Shown in pieces: positions 35,031-43,314 of a stretch of DNA of 64,000 nt; the stretch's first letter is position 1; each line of letters starts with the position of its first letter. Where the stretch lies: NCBI RefSeq assembly GCF_007988965.1, contig NZ_BJVD01000002.1, positions 248,001 to 312,000 of the forward strand, given 5' to 3'. The position numbers and the translations under genes were made by a program. A model generated the notes under the pieces. It was not told where the DNA came from, did no database searches, and saw only the letters and a program-made list of their open reading frames with translations. Origin of the DNA: Rummeliibacillus stabekisii. Its GTDB lineage: Bacteria; Bacillota; Bacilli; Bacillales_A; Planococcaceae.

Positions 35031-36647
35031 TTATTCGTTGTATAACTTTTTCTGCTTTATTTTTGCCCACTCAAATGGGCCATCATGCAATGTTAATTGC
35101 TGATTTTCTAGCCAAGCTGTTTTGGTGAACAGCTTTTGTAAAAAGTATCGATCATGACTAATCGCTACTATTGTACCGTCAAATTTTTCAATCGCCTCTT
35201 CAAGTGCTTCACGCGATTCAATGTCAAGGTGATTTGTAGGTTCATCCAACACAAGCACATTACATTGTTGAACCATCAACTGAGCTAATCTCAGTCGCAT
35301 CTTTTCTCCACCACTCAATTGTTCTACCTTTTTAAACACATCATGACCATAAAATAAAAATTGTGCGAGCATATGGCGTGCCTCGTATTCCGTCATTGAA
35401 ACATCACGACGAAAGGCTTCAATTAATCGCTCTTCTTTATTAAATTGTCCGAACTGCTGGGCCAGATAGCCAATTTTCAAATTGCTTCCTTGCTTCACTT
35501 CCCCATCTATTGGTATTAATTCTCCAAGTAATATTTTGAGTAACGTTGATTTGCCGGTCCCATTGTTGCCAACAATCGCTAAACGATCCCGATAAAAGAT
35601 TGGTAAATGTACATTCATAAATAAGAAATCTTCTTCAAAGCCATGTGAAACGTGATTGAGTAAAAAAACTTCTTTTCCTGAACGCTCATCAGCTTTTAAC
35701 TGTAAGTTCATCTGCAGCTCAACTCTCGGCTTCTTCACCAGATCCATACGTTCGAGCATTTTTTCCATAACTTTTGCTTTTCTATATAAATCTGGATTTG
35801 GTGGGGATGCCTCATTTGCCCATTGACGCAATCGGCGTATTGCTTCTTTGATTTTTTGAATCTTTTTTTGTTGCTCCTGATATTCAGCGAACTGCTGAGC
35901 AATTTTTGCTTCTTTATTTCTCACATATTGATCGTAGTTCCCTTTACTAACCCAAATTTCTCCATCCTCAATTTCTAATATTTTATTAACGACATTATTT
36001 AAAAAAGCCCGATCGTGAGATACGATCAATACTGTTCCTTTAAAATAGTTTAAATAATCTTCTAGCCATTCAATAGCTGCTAAATCAAGATGGTTTGTTG
36101 GCTCATCTAAAAGTAATATATTTGGTTGCTTCAGCAAAATTTGCGCGAGCATTACCTTCGTTTTCTCACCACCACTCAATGCTTCAAAAGGTTGCTCCAA
36201 AAGCTGCGTGATCTTCAGCCCATTTGAGATGGAAGCAATCTTTGCTTCAATTTCATAACCACCAGCTAATTGATATTGCTCTAATAAATCCCCATATTGA
36301 GTTAAAACCTTTTCGCTCATGTTTATAGCCATCATTTGCTCCAGTTCCGTTAAACGAGCCTTCATTTCATGTAGCTGCTCGAATGCTTGGGACAATACGT
36401 TGAACACAGTAATATCCTTAAACATCGGAATTTGATGCAAGTAACCAATTGTTTGACCTTTCGTCTTTACTATACGCCCTTCATCTGGTTGCTCGATTCC
36501 CGCTATCACTTTAAATAAAGTCGTTTTACCGCACCCATTACGTCCAACAATAGCCACTCGTTCACCTAAATTTACTTCAACTGATAAATTGGTAAAAATG
36601 GTGTTTCCACCTAATATTTTTGTTATATTTTCTACTTTTAATTGCAT
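35031..36647 (-). CDS. ABC-F family ATPase, ribosome-protection type
   Basis: Product of 538 residues with two ABC cassettes and no membrane domain. First: Walker A GRNGCGKTT (35-43), LSGGEK (157-162), DEPTNHLD (181-188). Second: GNNGTGKST (360-368), LSGGEK (444-449), DEPTNHLD. The linker 240-320 is basic and helical (RRLRQWANEASPPNPDLYRKAK), the interdomain arm that reaches the peptidyl-transferase centre in antibiotic-resistance ABC-F proteins such as VmlR, Vga and Msr. Resistance to lincosamides, pleuromutilins or macrolides is plausible, not shown. A 45-codon ORF and terminator precede it, suggesting attenuation control. Confidence 0.88.
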   Translation of the reverse strand: MQLKVENITKILGGNTIFTNLSVEVNLGERVAIVGRNGCGKTTLFKVIAGIEQPDEGRIVKTKGQTIGYLHQIPMFKDITVFNVLSQAFEQLHEMKARLTELEQMMAINMSEKVLTQYGDLLEQYQLAGGYEIEAKIASISNGLKITQLLEQPFEALSGGEKTKVMLAQILLKQPNILLLDEPTNHLDLAAIEWLEDYLNYFKGTVLIVSHDRAFLNNVVNKILEIEDGEIWVSKGNYDQYVRNKEAKIAQQFAEYQEQQKKIQKIKEAIRRLRQWANEASPPNPDLYRKAKVMEKMLERMDLVKKPRVELQMNLQLKADERSGKEVFLLNHVSHGFEEDFLFMNVHLPIFYRDRLAIVGNNGTGKSTLLKILLGELIPIDGEVKQGSNLKIGYLAQQFGQFNKEERLIEAFRRDVSMTEYEARHMLAQFLFYGHDVFKKVEQLSGGEKMRLRLAQLMVQQCNVLVLDEPTNHLDIESREALEEAIEKFDGTIVAISHDRYFLQKLFTKTAWLENQQLTLHDGPFEWAKIKQKKLYNE

Positions 36648-36670
36648 ACTCTAAAGCTCCCCTTTGGCAA

Positions 36671-36700
36671 TAAAAAAAGACTGCTATAACTAAGCAGTCT
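36671..36700 (-). terminator. Terminator between the leader ORF and the ABC-F gene
   Basis: Perfect 8-bp stem (36678-36685 with 36693-36700) and T7 on the minus strand, ending 24 bases before the ABC-F start and beginning 28 bases after the leader ORF stop. Candidate attenuator. Confidence 0.88.
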
Positions 36701-36728
36701 TCCCTTAAAAATTGTGAAAAGAATGTTG

Positions 36729-36866
36729 TTAGTTAGCTAAAACACTATTAATTTTTCTAAAAAAGGGCACACTTGTCCCGTTAGTAGCAAAATCAAAAGC
36801 AATAACAGATGCAAAATACATAGCTGTATTTACTTTTACACCTGTTTCCATAGCTAACTTTTCCAT
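36729..36866 (-). CDS. 45-residue leader peptide or small protein upstream of the ABC-F gene
   Basis: ATG frame of 45 codons with a strong CGGAGGTGAG site. The peptide begins MEKLAMETGVKVN, has a hydrophobic centre (TAMYFASVIAFDFA, 14-27) and ends FFRKINSVLAN. No family recognised. It is followed by an intrinsic terminator and then the ABC-F gene on the same strand, the arrangement of ribosome-mediated attenuation in antibiotic-inducible resistance genes. It could also be a free-standing small membrane-active peptide with its own terminator. Confidence 0.65.
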   Translation of the reverse strand: MEKLAMETGVKVNTAMYFASVIAFDFATNGTSVPFFRKINSVLAN

Positions 36867-37100
36867 TCTTCTCACCTCCGTTCACTAAAGTTATTTTAAT
36901 ATTAACACATTTCAATAAAAAAAGCGCCAAATGGAATAAAATAGATAAAAATTTCGAATTTAGATTTTCGACTCTCCATACTATGCATTTTGATAAAAGA
37001 GGAATAGAAGGGTATACGCCAGTTGAATAGCCCCCTTCCTTATATAATTTATTTTTATAAGTCCCGTTATTTAATATAATCTAACATAATATTTACTACT

Positions 37101-37982
37101 TTAAATTTCTTTCACCATATATACTTGCTGAGCTGTTGTTTGGAAACCTATCCTTCTTAAGGCATTATAGGTTTTTTTACTTTTATTCATTGGTAAATTA
37201 GGAACTGTTCGATTGATATTATCTGTAAATTCCCCAAAAACACAGCCGAGTAATTGATAGATAATCACTTCAGCGTCTACTCGTTCTGGTTTTGCCTCAC
37301 ACTGATACATGGTGGTACCTGTATGGACACCTTGATTATTATAATTCTTTTTGTAGTAAGCGTAGCCGAGTACATCACCATTTTCTTCTTTTACGAGGAG
37401 ACCCTCACCACTTTTCGCGCTTTGCCATCGGGTCTGCCATGGATTTGTCGATTTATAAAATGGTAGTTGACCAATTTGTTGTAGCGCTACTCGTTCAACC
37501 GTAAATTTTCTTTTTACCTCACCAATTAGATTTTGTTTTTGCTTCCCATTAAGATTTAAGAATTCTACAGTATCTTCCACAAGATAACCCTTCTTCTTAT
37601 AGACGGAAATGGCGACCGTATTTTCACTTATCGCCTCAAGTGTTGCTATATTAACATTCTCCTTTTGTAGAATGGCGAGCGTTGATTCTATTAGTAATTT
37701 CCCGATCCCTTTACCTCTATAATCCTTACTAACTCCGGTGCCGCCATTCCAAGCAACCTTTTTTCCTTGATCCATTCTTACACCGTTCATCACAATCCCT
37801 ATTGGTCGATTGTTTTCAAAGGCGATGATAGATAAAGCAGGTGAAAGATCTTCCATAACCATTCTTGTTAAAAACTTTTCCGGAGTAGTGGTTGCATCCA
37901 CAAAGTATCCTTCAAACCCATCGTTCCAGGCTGTTACCGCATCTGCAATTGTACAATCTACTAACCTCTTAATCGTTATCAT
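37101..37982 (-). CDS. GNAT-family N-acetyltransferase, two-lobed
   Basis: Product of 293 residues. An N-terminal GNAT domain (1-145) has the acetyl-CoA motif VSKDYRGKGIGKLLIE (85-100) and an ISVYKKKGY end; the second half (160-293) looks like a degenerate GNAT lobe (GLLVKEENGDVLGYAYY). Substrate unknown. Ribosome site AAGGGGGA. It lies downstream of the NagK-like kinase and of the oxidoreductase fragment. The gap 36867-37100 shows no gene. Confidence 0.85.
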   Translation of the reverse strand: MITIKRLVDCTIADAVTAWNDGFEGYFVDATTTPEKFLTRMVMEDLSPALSIIAFENNRPIGIVMNGVRMDQGKKVAWNGGTGVSKDYRGKGIGKLLIESTLAILQKENVNIATLEAISENTVAISVYKKKGYLVEDTVEFLNLNGKQKQNLIGEVKRKFTVERVALQQIGQLPFYKSTNPWQTRWQSAKSGEGLLVKEENGDVLGYAYYKKNYNNQGVHTGTTMYQCEAKPERVDAEVIIYQLLGCVFGEFTDNINRTVPNLPMNKSKKTYNALRRIGFQTTAQQVYMVKEI

Positions 37983-38014
37983 TTTATTTCCCCCTTAAAA
38001 GCGATACGTCCTTA

Positions 38015-38124
38015 CTAGGTATGCTCACCTCTCTGGAAGAATTCCATTATCATGGGAATCATTCGGAGAAGTTTCTACCATATGCATCAAGCTTAGCACC
38101 TTTTGGAGTGTATATAAAAAGCAT
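38015..38124 (-). pseudogene. Decayed C-terminal fragment of a probable Gfo/Idh/MocA oxidoreductase
   Basis: Directly after the kinase stop (TGAATG) a frame reads MLFIYTPKGAKLDAYGRNFSE and stops. A one-base shift continues it as MIPMIMEFFQRGEHT, the style of the C-terminus of Gfo/Idh/MocA sugar dehydrogenases (FxxGMIxEFVxFFQTG). Only about 110 bp remain. The family call is tentative. Confidence 0.3.
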
Positions 38125-39039
38125 TCAATTAGAAGGGGATTCACCTTTTAACTTCGCCAAGTAATAGCATCCCGCCGTAGAAGATATATCTTCTGTTATA
38201 AACTGAACGTTTTGGATTCGCTGGCGAAGAATTTCAGTGAATTTTTCTTGTACAAAAGGAATATTAACGAGAATACTACCCTTTATAGCAATAGTCACTT
38301 TTCCCTCTTCTTTGTATTGTAATTTTTTATATGCATTCCATGTCATCTCGGCAAGCTCTTCTCCTGCCTCACTTAAAATTTGCAGCGCTTTTTCACCGCC
38401 TATTTCAGCTTCTTTTACAATAACGGGTACGAGGCGTGCAATTTCTGCCTTAGGAGAGGAATAAACAAAATCTTTTATGTCCTGAACAGAGGTTTGCCCC
38501 AATTCTTTTAATACTGTCCTTGTTAAAGATGAATAGGCTACTCCCCGATCTTCCTCTTTAATCATGGCTTTCAATGCTTGAATGACGATCCAATAGCCGC
38601 TCCCCTCATCTCCAAGCAAATGGCCAAAGCCTCCTGTCATCTTTTGAATACCGTCGTGCACACCAAAACAAACAGACCCCGTCCCAGCAATCGTCAGGAT
38701 ACCATCTTGTCCTTTAAGAGAAGCTGCATGGGCGATGATGCTGTCTTGTACTATATCTACCTTTGTTTTGTAATAGTTCTTGAAGTGTTGGTGAATGAGC
38801 TCTTGATTTAATGAGCTTTCATATCCCGCAATGCCCATATATAAATGCACACACTCTGTTTTTGAAAGCGCAGATTGGCAGGCATCGACTGCCTCCATTA
38901 TATGATGAAGTGCTCTTTCTTCATGTATGAGCACATTGCCAAACCCCGAAATACTTGTATGCAATAGATTCCCGTCTAAATCAAAAGCAGCTGCTTCCGT
39001 CTTTGTGCCCCCTGCGTCGACTCCTATTATGATTTTCAT
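38125..39039 (-). CDS. BadF/BadG-family N-acetylhexosamine kinase (NagK/MurK-like)
   Basis: ASKHA kinase of 304 residues: phosphate-1 motif GVDAGGTKTE (5-14), QDSIIAHA, phosphate-2 IAGTGSVCFG and adenosine motif IKGSILVN. Related enzymes phosphorylate GlcNAc or MurNAc recovered from cell-wall turnover. No PTS or etherase gene is adjacent, so the substrate is open. Ribosome site AAAGGAG. The stop overlaps the start of a decayed downstream frame. Confidence 0.85.
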   Translation of the reverse strand: MKIIIGVDAGGTKTEAAAFDLDGNLLHTSISGFGNVLIHEERALHHIMEAVDACQSALSKTECVHLYMGIAGYESSLNQELIHQHFKNYYKTKVDIVQDSIIAHAASLKGQDGILTIAGTGSVCFGVHDGIQKMTGGFGHLLGDEGSGYWIVIQALKAMIKEEDRGVAYSSLTRTVLKELGQTSVQDIKDFVYSSPKAEIARLVPVIVKEAEIGGEKALQILSEAGEELAEMTWNAYKKLQYKEEGKVTIAIKGSILVNIPFVQEKFTEILRQRIQNVQFITEDISSTAGCYYLAKLKGESPSN

Positions 39040-39065
39040 TTGCTAAACTCCTTTCGTGTTCCTAA

Positions 39066-39108
39066 AATAAAACCTCCATATAGGTAGCTTATACCCTATG
39101 GAGGTTTT
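39066..39108 (-). terminator. Terminator overlapping the end of the 165-residue membrane protein gene
   Basis: 12-bp stem (39069-39080 with 39097-39108) followed by ATTTT on the minus strand; the upstream arm is inside the coding end. Confidence 0.8.
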
Positions 39109-39586
39109 CAAATTGCTTAAAAGCTTTCATCATTTCTTGGTGCATAATGTTTGGCTTTTGGACTGCAATCCACAATATATCAAATGACTCTACTGCCGAT
39201 TTTCTTTTTTCTAAACGTTGTTGAATCTCATCTCGGTATTCTGGCTTAGTCACAATCGTTGTTACCTTACCAATCCCCGGATATTTCTTCAAAACGATGG
39301 ACTCGATTTCATGCCAATACAATTCATGATTGCTGAAATCTATTGAAACTCTTCTTTTAGTCCAGGCGATTCCTCTTTTTTTAATACGAGTAATTAAAAA
39401 GTAAAAACCCGTAAAGGCAAAAGTGAAATAGACTACAATACCGACAACAACCATCACAATTTCTCGCCAGCTCCAGCTTCCTGCCTGCGTTTCATGTGAT
39501 ACTTGGGTAAGCACGCCGAGCACTGTTACAAATCCGCCAAGAAGCAAAAAAAGAATGCAAACGTTTTTCGGTAAATATTTCTCCAT
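39089..39586 (-). CDS. Membrane protein of unknown function
   Basis: Product of 165 residues with two membrane helices (about 8-28 and 43-66) and a cytoplasmic C-terminal half rich in charged residues (IESIVLKKYPGIGKVTTIV; QQRLEKRKSAVESFDILWIA). No family recognised; the architecture resembles two-helix PH-like membrane proteins. Ribosome site AAAAGGAG. Confidence 0.75.
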   Translation of the reverse strand: MEKYLPKNVCILFLLLGGFVTVLGVLTQVSHETQAGSWSWREIVMVVVGIVVYFTFAFTGFYFLITRIKKRGIAWTKRRVSIDFSNHELYWHEIESIVLKKYPGIGKVTTIVTKPEYRDEIQQRLEKRKSAVESFDILWIAVQKPNIMHQEMMKAFKQFENLHRV

Positions 39587-39683
39587 AAAATGCTCCTTTT
39601 AAAGCAAAGGCACTGCTGTTTTTGTTCTTCTATTATAACGAATCTTATGCAAAAGAGCTTCTTTGAGTGTTTGCAAAAGCGTT

Positions 39684-39712
39684 TTGACAACCCGACAAAA
39701 CAGGAGTAAAAT
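39684..39712 (+). promoter_or_regulatory. queT promoter
   Basis: TTGACA (39684-39689) and TAAAAT (39707-39712) with a 17-bp spacer, a near-consensus sigma-A promoter just before the preQ1 aptamer. Confidence 0.85.
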
Positions 39713-39728
39713 AATGATTTGCTCTAAA

Positions 39729-39768
39729 CACGTGGTTCGAGACCATCCCACGTAAAAAAACTAGGGGG
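39729..39768 (+). promoter_or_regulatory. PreQ1 class I riboswitch
   Basis: P1 stem ACGTGG/CCACGT (39730-39735 with 39748-39753) encloses a TTC-type loop. It is followed by an A-rich strand and ACTAGGGGG, whose CTA can pair with the loop to form the H-type pseudoknot and hide the ribosome site. It lies 10 bases before queT; translational control is expected. Confidence 0.85.
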
Positions 39769-39777
39769 AATACAATA

Positions 39778-40266
39778 ATGAAAACAAAGTCTCTCGCAAT
39801 CAGTGGTATTATTGCGGCTCTTTATGTTGCCGTTACATTGCTGATCGCGCCTTTTGGATTTACTGCGATACAATTCCGTATCTCGGAAATGTTCAACCAT
39901 CTTGTTGTTTTTAACAAGAAATATATGATTGGAATTGTAGTAGGTGTAATAATTGCTAATTTCTTTTCACCACTTGGCGTATATGATTTAGCTTTTGGTG
40001 TTGGGCAATCTGTGTTAGCACTTACGATTACGATTATTTCCATCCGTTTTATTAAAGGACAGTTAGCGAAGATGATATTTAATACAATCGTCTTTACAGT
40101 AACAATGTTCTTAATCGCCATTGAACTACATCTTCTTTATGATCTTCCTTTCCTTTACACATGGTTTACATGTGCTGTAGGTGAACTTGCCGTAATGGCT
40201 GTTGGGATTCCTGTAATGATGGGGCTTAATAAACGCATTAACTTTAATAAATTGATAGAAGATTAA
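39778..40266 (+). CDS. queT: Queuosine precursor ECF transporter S component QueT
   Basis: Membrane protein of 162 residues with about five helices. QueT pattern: FGFTAIQFRISEMFNHLVVFNKKY (region 22-45), ANFFSPLGVYDLAFG and a C-terminal RINFNKL. It imports preQ1 or a related queuine precursor through a shared ECF module. The preQ1 riboswitch immediately upstream independently supports the substrate. Monocistronic with its own terminator. Confidence 0.94.
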   Translation: MKTKSLAISGIIAALYVAVTLLIAPFGFTAIQFRISEMFNHLVVFNKKYMIGIVVGVIIANFFSPLGVYDLAFGVGQSVLALTITIISIRFIKGQLAKMIFNTIVFTVTMFLIAIELHLLYDLPFLYTWFTCAVGELAVMAVGIPVMMGLNKRINFNKLIED

Positions 40267-40332
40267 TTAGAAAAAGGACATGTGGAATACTAACGTGTTC
40301 GGTTTTAAAGTACAAAATTCGAATTAGCCTTC

Positions 40333-40366
40333 AAAAAAGCTCAGAGAATAGCTCTGAGCTTTTTTA
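40333..40366 (+). terminator. queT terminator
   Basis: Stem AGCTCAGAG/CTCTGAGCT (40338-40360), extended by A/T pairs, then T5. Confidence 0.9.
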
Positions 40367-40408
40367 TATAGTAGTTTGTTATACATTAGCACTCTTTAGT
40401 ACAATAGA

Positions 40409-40759
40409 TTAACATTTGCAAACCATTAAAATATTCCCATCAAGGTCCTTGAAATTAAACCAGTGGTTATGCTCAATTTCTGTGGTTAATTCAACATTCT
40501 TCCCCTTCATATACTCATAAGCTTGTTCTATATTGTTCGTATTCAAATGAAAAAGAGGAGTTTTGAAAATATTGTCTTCTGAATAAATCTTACTATCTAA
40601 TACAATTCCTGTACCGTTCATAGGTAATACATACAAATGACCAAATAATATTTCACCATCTATTGGCAAGCCTAATATATCACAATACCAATTACGAGCT
40701 TCTTCAATGTTGCTCACGGGAATAAACACAGTACCAATTTGATTTAAAATAGGGTTCAT
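40409..40759 (-). CDS. VOC-superfamily (glyoxalase-like) protein
   Basis: Product of 116 residues with the paired beta-alpha-beta pattern of vicinal-oxygen-chelate proteins (TVFIPVSNIEEARNWYCDILGLP, 10-32; FKDLDGNILMVCKC at the end). Possible functions range from glyoxalase to antibiotic-binding resistance protein; too little to choose. Ribosome site TTTGGAGG. Of the 328-bp gap upstream, only the terminator at 41020-41054 is recognisable. Confidence 0.85.
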   Translation of the reverse strand: MNPILNQIGTVFIPVSNIEEARNWYCDILGLPIDGEILFGHLYVLPMNGTGIVLDSKIYSEDNIFKTPLFHLNTNNIEQAYEYMKGKNVELTTEIEHNHWFNFKDLDGNILMVCKC

Positions 40760-41019
40760 AAATAACCTCCAAATTTTCGTTTTATAGATTTAATTCGTGG
40801 TCACATAATTATTTCCTTCTTGTTGTACCATTTTTCCCCACAGTTTAATAAGTCTTCCTTCAATTTAATATAAATAACCAGTAACTTCTTCCCATTTTTA
40901 ACAAGTAACAATTCGCATATTAATTTGCAAACAAACTATCACATTGACCATAAATTCTATCATTCCGCTAAAAAAGTACGATCCTAACTGCTCTGTATAG
41001 GTAACCTCAATATACCAAC

Positions 41020-41054
41020 AAAAATGCAATCCAATTCAATGCTAATTGGATTGC
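41020..41054 (-). terminator. Acyl-CoA ligase terminator
   Basis: Perfect 11-bp stem (41026-41036 with 41044-41054) followed by ATTTTTG on the minus strand. Confidence 0.85.
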
Positions 41055-41087
41055 TAATTTGTATATAAAATAAAGTTTTTGTACCTG

Positions 41088-42695
41088 TTATTTTCTCAAC
41101 TCATGGATATCATCCCTAAGCTTAGCCTTTAAAAACTTCCCAACGGAAGTTTTCGGAATTTCATTGAGAAACACTACATCATCCGGCACCCACCACTTTG
41201 CGAATTGGCCTTCCAAGTAACTTAGCAACTCTTCTTTTGTCGCGGTGCTCGCTTCTTTTAAGACGACACATGCAAGCGGTCTTTCCTGCCATTTTTCATC
41301 AGGCATTGCAATCACTGCCGCCTCGAATACTTGCGGATGTGTCATTAAGGCATTTTCAAGATCCACAGACGATATCCACTCGCCGCCACTTTTGATTAAA
41401 TCTTTCACACGGTCGGTGATTTTAATATAGCCCTCCGGCGTCATCACAGCGATATCACCTGTATACAGCCAACCGTCCTTGAATGCTTCTTTTGTTCTTT
41501 CATCTTTATAATATTCATCCGCAATCCACGGCCCTCTAACTGTTAATTCCCCCATCGTCTTGCCGTCCCATGGTACTTCCCCTTGTTCATTTACGACGCG
41601 CGTTTCAAGTAGTGAAACCGTTAGACCTTGCGTGGCACGAATATTGAGCTTGTCTTCTTTAGACCAATGCTGCATATCAGACGTATAGGTGGATAAACTA
41701 ACGATTGGCGTTGTTTCTGTCATGCCGTAACCGACAATGAACGGGACATTATATTTTTCTTCAAAAGTCTGGATTAGCCCTTTTGGAGAAGCAGCTCCAC
41801 CGCAGACAATCACGCGCAAGGATGAAATATCTCTCTTATTTTGTTCCAATTCTTTTAAAACACCGAGCCAAATAGTGGGAACACCTGCTGTGATGGTAAC
41901 TTTCTCTTTTTCAATTAAATCAAGCAGCAGAGATGGCGTGAACATTGGACCTGGCAGCACCTGAGTTGTCCCAAAGTTGACCGCAGCAAACGGCATACCC
42001 CATGCATTGACATGGAACATTGGCACCACTGGCATCGAAACATCGTTTTCACGCAATCCCAGTGAATCTGCCAAGCCGAGCGCTAAACTATGGAGCACCA
42101 AGCTGCGATGTGTGTAAACTACACCCTTTGGGAAACCTGTCGTCGCACTTGTATAGCACATCCCAGCCGGCATATTTTCATCCAGGTCCTCAGGAAACTC
42201 ATACGTATCGCTCGCATCTTCAAGCAATTGTTCATACGAATAGACATTTTCCAAATCTGTTGGCAATAGCTCATGGTTGTCTTGCATTACGACAATATGC
42301 TTTACAGATGTTAATAATGGTATTGCCTTCTCTATTAATGGAAATAAATCGCCATCAACTAATAGGATTTCGTCCTCCGCATGATTGATAATGTAGACAA
42401 TATGCTCAGGTGACAAACGAATATTGATCATATGCAATACGGCGCCTGCACAAGGTACTGCAAAATAAGCTTCTAAATGCCGATGATGATTCCATGCAAA
42501 AGAACCTACCTTCATTCCTTTTTTCATACCTAGCTTCGTGAGCGCCTCCGCCAATCTCCTTGTCCGTCTCCCGAACTCTCGATAGTTGATTCTGTGAATC
42601 ATATTTTCAGCTGTTCGTGAAATAATTAGTTTCTCTGGAAAATAGCGCTCTGCTCTTTTTACAAAATCAGTTAATACTAATGGCGTTCCCATCAT
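41088..42695 (-). CDS. Medium/long-chain acyl-CoA synthetase (AMP-forming)
   Basis: ANL-superfamily ligase of 535 residues. P-loop-like YTSATTGFPKG (181-191), GYGMTETTP (322-330), GWLYTGDIAVM, and C-terminal PKTSVGKFLKAKL with the catalytic Lys. It activates a fatty acid to acyl-AMP and acyl-CoA, feeding beta-oxidation. Start ATG 42695 (ATGATG) after AAGGGAG; the frame extends 12 codons further without a site. Monocistronic, no FadR-like box noticed upstream. Confidence 0.9.
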   Translation of the reverse strand: MMGTPLVLTDFVKRAERYFPEKLIISRTAENMIHRINYREFGRRTRRLAEALTKLGMKKGMKVGSFAWNHHRHLEAYFAVPCAGAVLHMINIRLSPEHIVYIINHAEDEILLVDGDLFPLIEKAIPLLTSVKHIVVMQDNHELLPTDLENVYSYEQLLEDASDTYEFPEDLDENMPAGMCYTSATTGFPKGVVYTHRSLVLHSLALGLADSLGLRENDVSMPVVPMFHVNAWGMPFAAVNFGTTQVLPGPMFTPSLLLDLIEKEKVTITAGVPTIWLGVLKELEQNKRDISSLRVIVCGGAASPKGLIQTFEEKYNVPFIVGYGMTETTPIVSLSTYTSDMQHWSKEDKLNIRATQGLTVSLLETRVVNEQGEVPWDGKTMGELTVRGPWIADEYYKDERTKEAFKDGWLYTGDIAVMTPEGYIKITDRVKDLIKSGGEWISSVDLENALMTHPQVFEAAVIAMPDEKWQERPLACVVLKEASTATKEELLSYLEGQFAKWWVPDDVVFLNEIPKTSVGKFLKAKLRDDIHELRK

Positions 42696-42816
42696 TGTTC
42701 TACCAGCTCCCTTTTGTCTACCTTCTTTCAAATCTATTAACTCTTTCTATATTTATGCTGGTTAAGAGCTTTTAATGAATGCTGGTTGACTAGATTAGTA
42801 AATTTAAAGTGGGCAG

Positions 42817-42841
42817 GTTTAATCTTTCTTTTTCAGGGAAT
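42817..42841 (+). promoter_or_regulatory. Sigma-B-type promoter of the YflT-domain stress gene
   Basis: GTTTAA (42817-42822), 13-bp spacer and GGGAAT (42836-42841) fit the general-stress sigma-B pattern GTTT(N)12-15GGGWAW, 35 bases before the coding start. Confidence 0.75.
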
Positions 42842-42875
42842 ACCATAAATATAATCAACAGAGGAGGAATTTTAA

Positions 42876-43199
42876 ATGGTTACAAAAATTACAGTAGAAA
42901 ACGCAGTACAAGCGAAAGAAGAAATCGAAAAATTAGAAGCTCAAGGCTACAGCCGTGATGATGTCTATGTATTCGCACACTATCAAGAACGCGAAGATGA
43001 TATCGCTGATGCATTAGATACAGCTGAGGTGGGTATGAAAGAACAAGGTTTCTTCAAATCCATGAAAAACTTAGTGGCTAAACGCGGTGATGAATTACGC
43101 ACCGAAATGCAAGCTGTAGGTCTAAGCGAAGCAGAAGCAGATGCCGGCGAAAAAGAATTAGACCAAGGCAAACTTGTATTAGTAGTTAACAAAAAATAA
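42876..43199 (+). CDS. General stress protein, YflT domain (GSP17M-like)
   Basis: Product of 107 residues. YflT domain at 1-60 (ENAVQAKEEIEKLEAQGYSRDDVYVFAH pattern) followed by an acidic helical tail. Family members are sigma-B-dependent cytosolic stress proteins of unknown mechanism, and the upstream promoter agrees. High Glu/Lys content and favoured codons suggest high expression on induction. Ribosome site AGAGGAGG. Confidence 0.9.
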   Translation: MVTKITVENAVQAKEEIEKLEAQGYSRDDVYVFAHYQEREDDIADALDTAEVGMKEQGFFKSMKNLVAKRGDELRTEMQAVGLSEAEADAGEKELDQGKLVLVVNKK

Positions 43200-43262
43200 T
43201 TCCCTTCCCTTCATGAATTGAGCATCCTAAAAAAAAACACGGCTAGGTTAATCAACCAAGCC

Positions 43263-43303
43263 AAAAAAGTTCCAGTCATCCTTTCGATGATTGGAACTTT
43301 TTT
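43263..43303. terminator. Bidirectional terminator after the stress gene
   Basis: 13-bp stem (43268-43280 with 43286-43298, one G-U) flanked by A6 and T6; serves both convergent genes. A weaker hairpin GGCTAGGTT/AACCAAGCC lies just before it. Confidence 0.9.
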
Positions 43304-43314
43304 ATGGTAACCTT

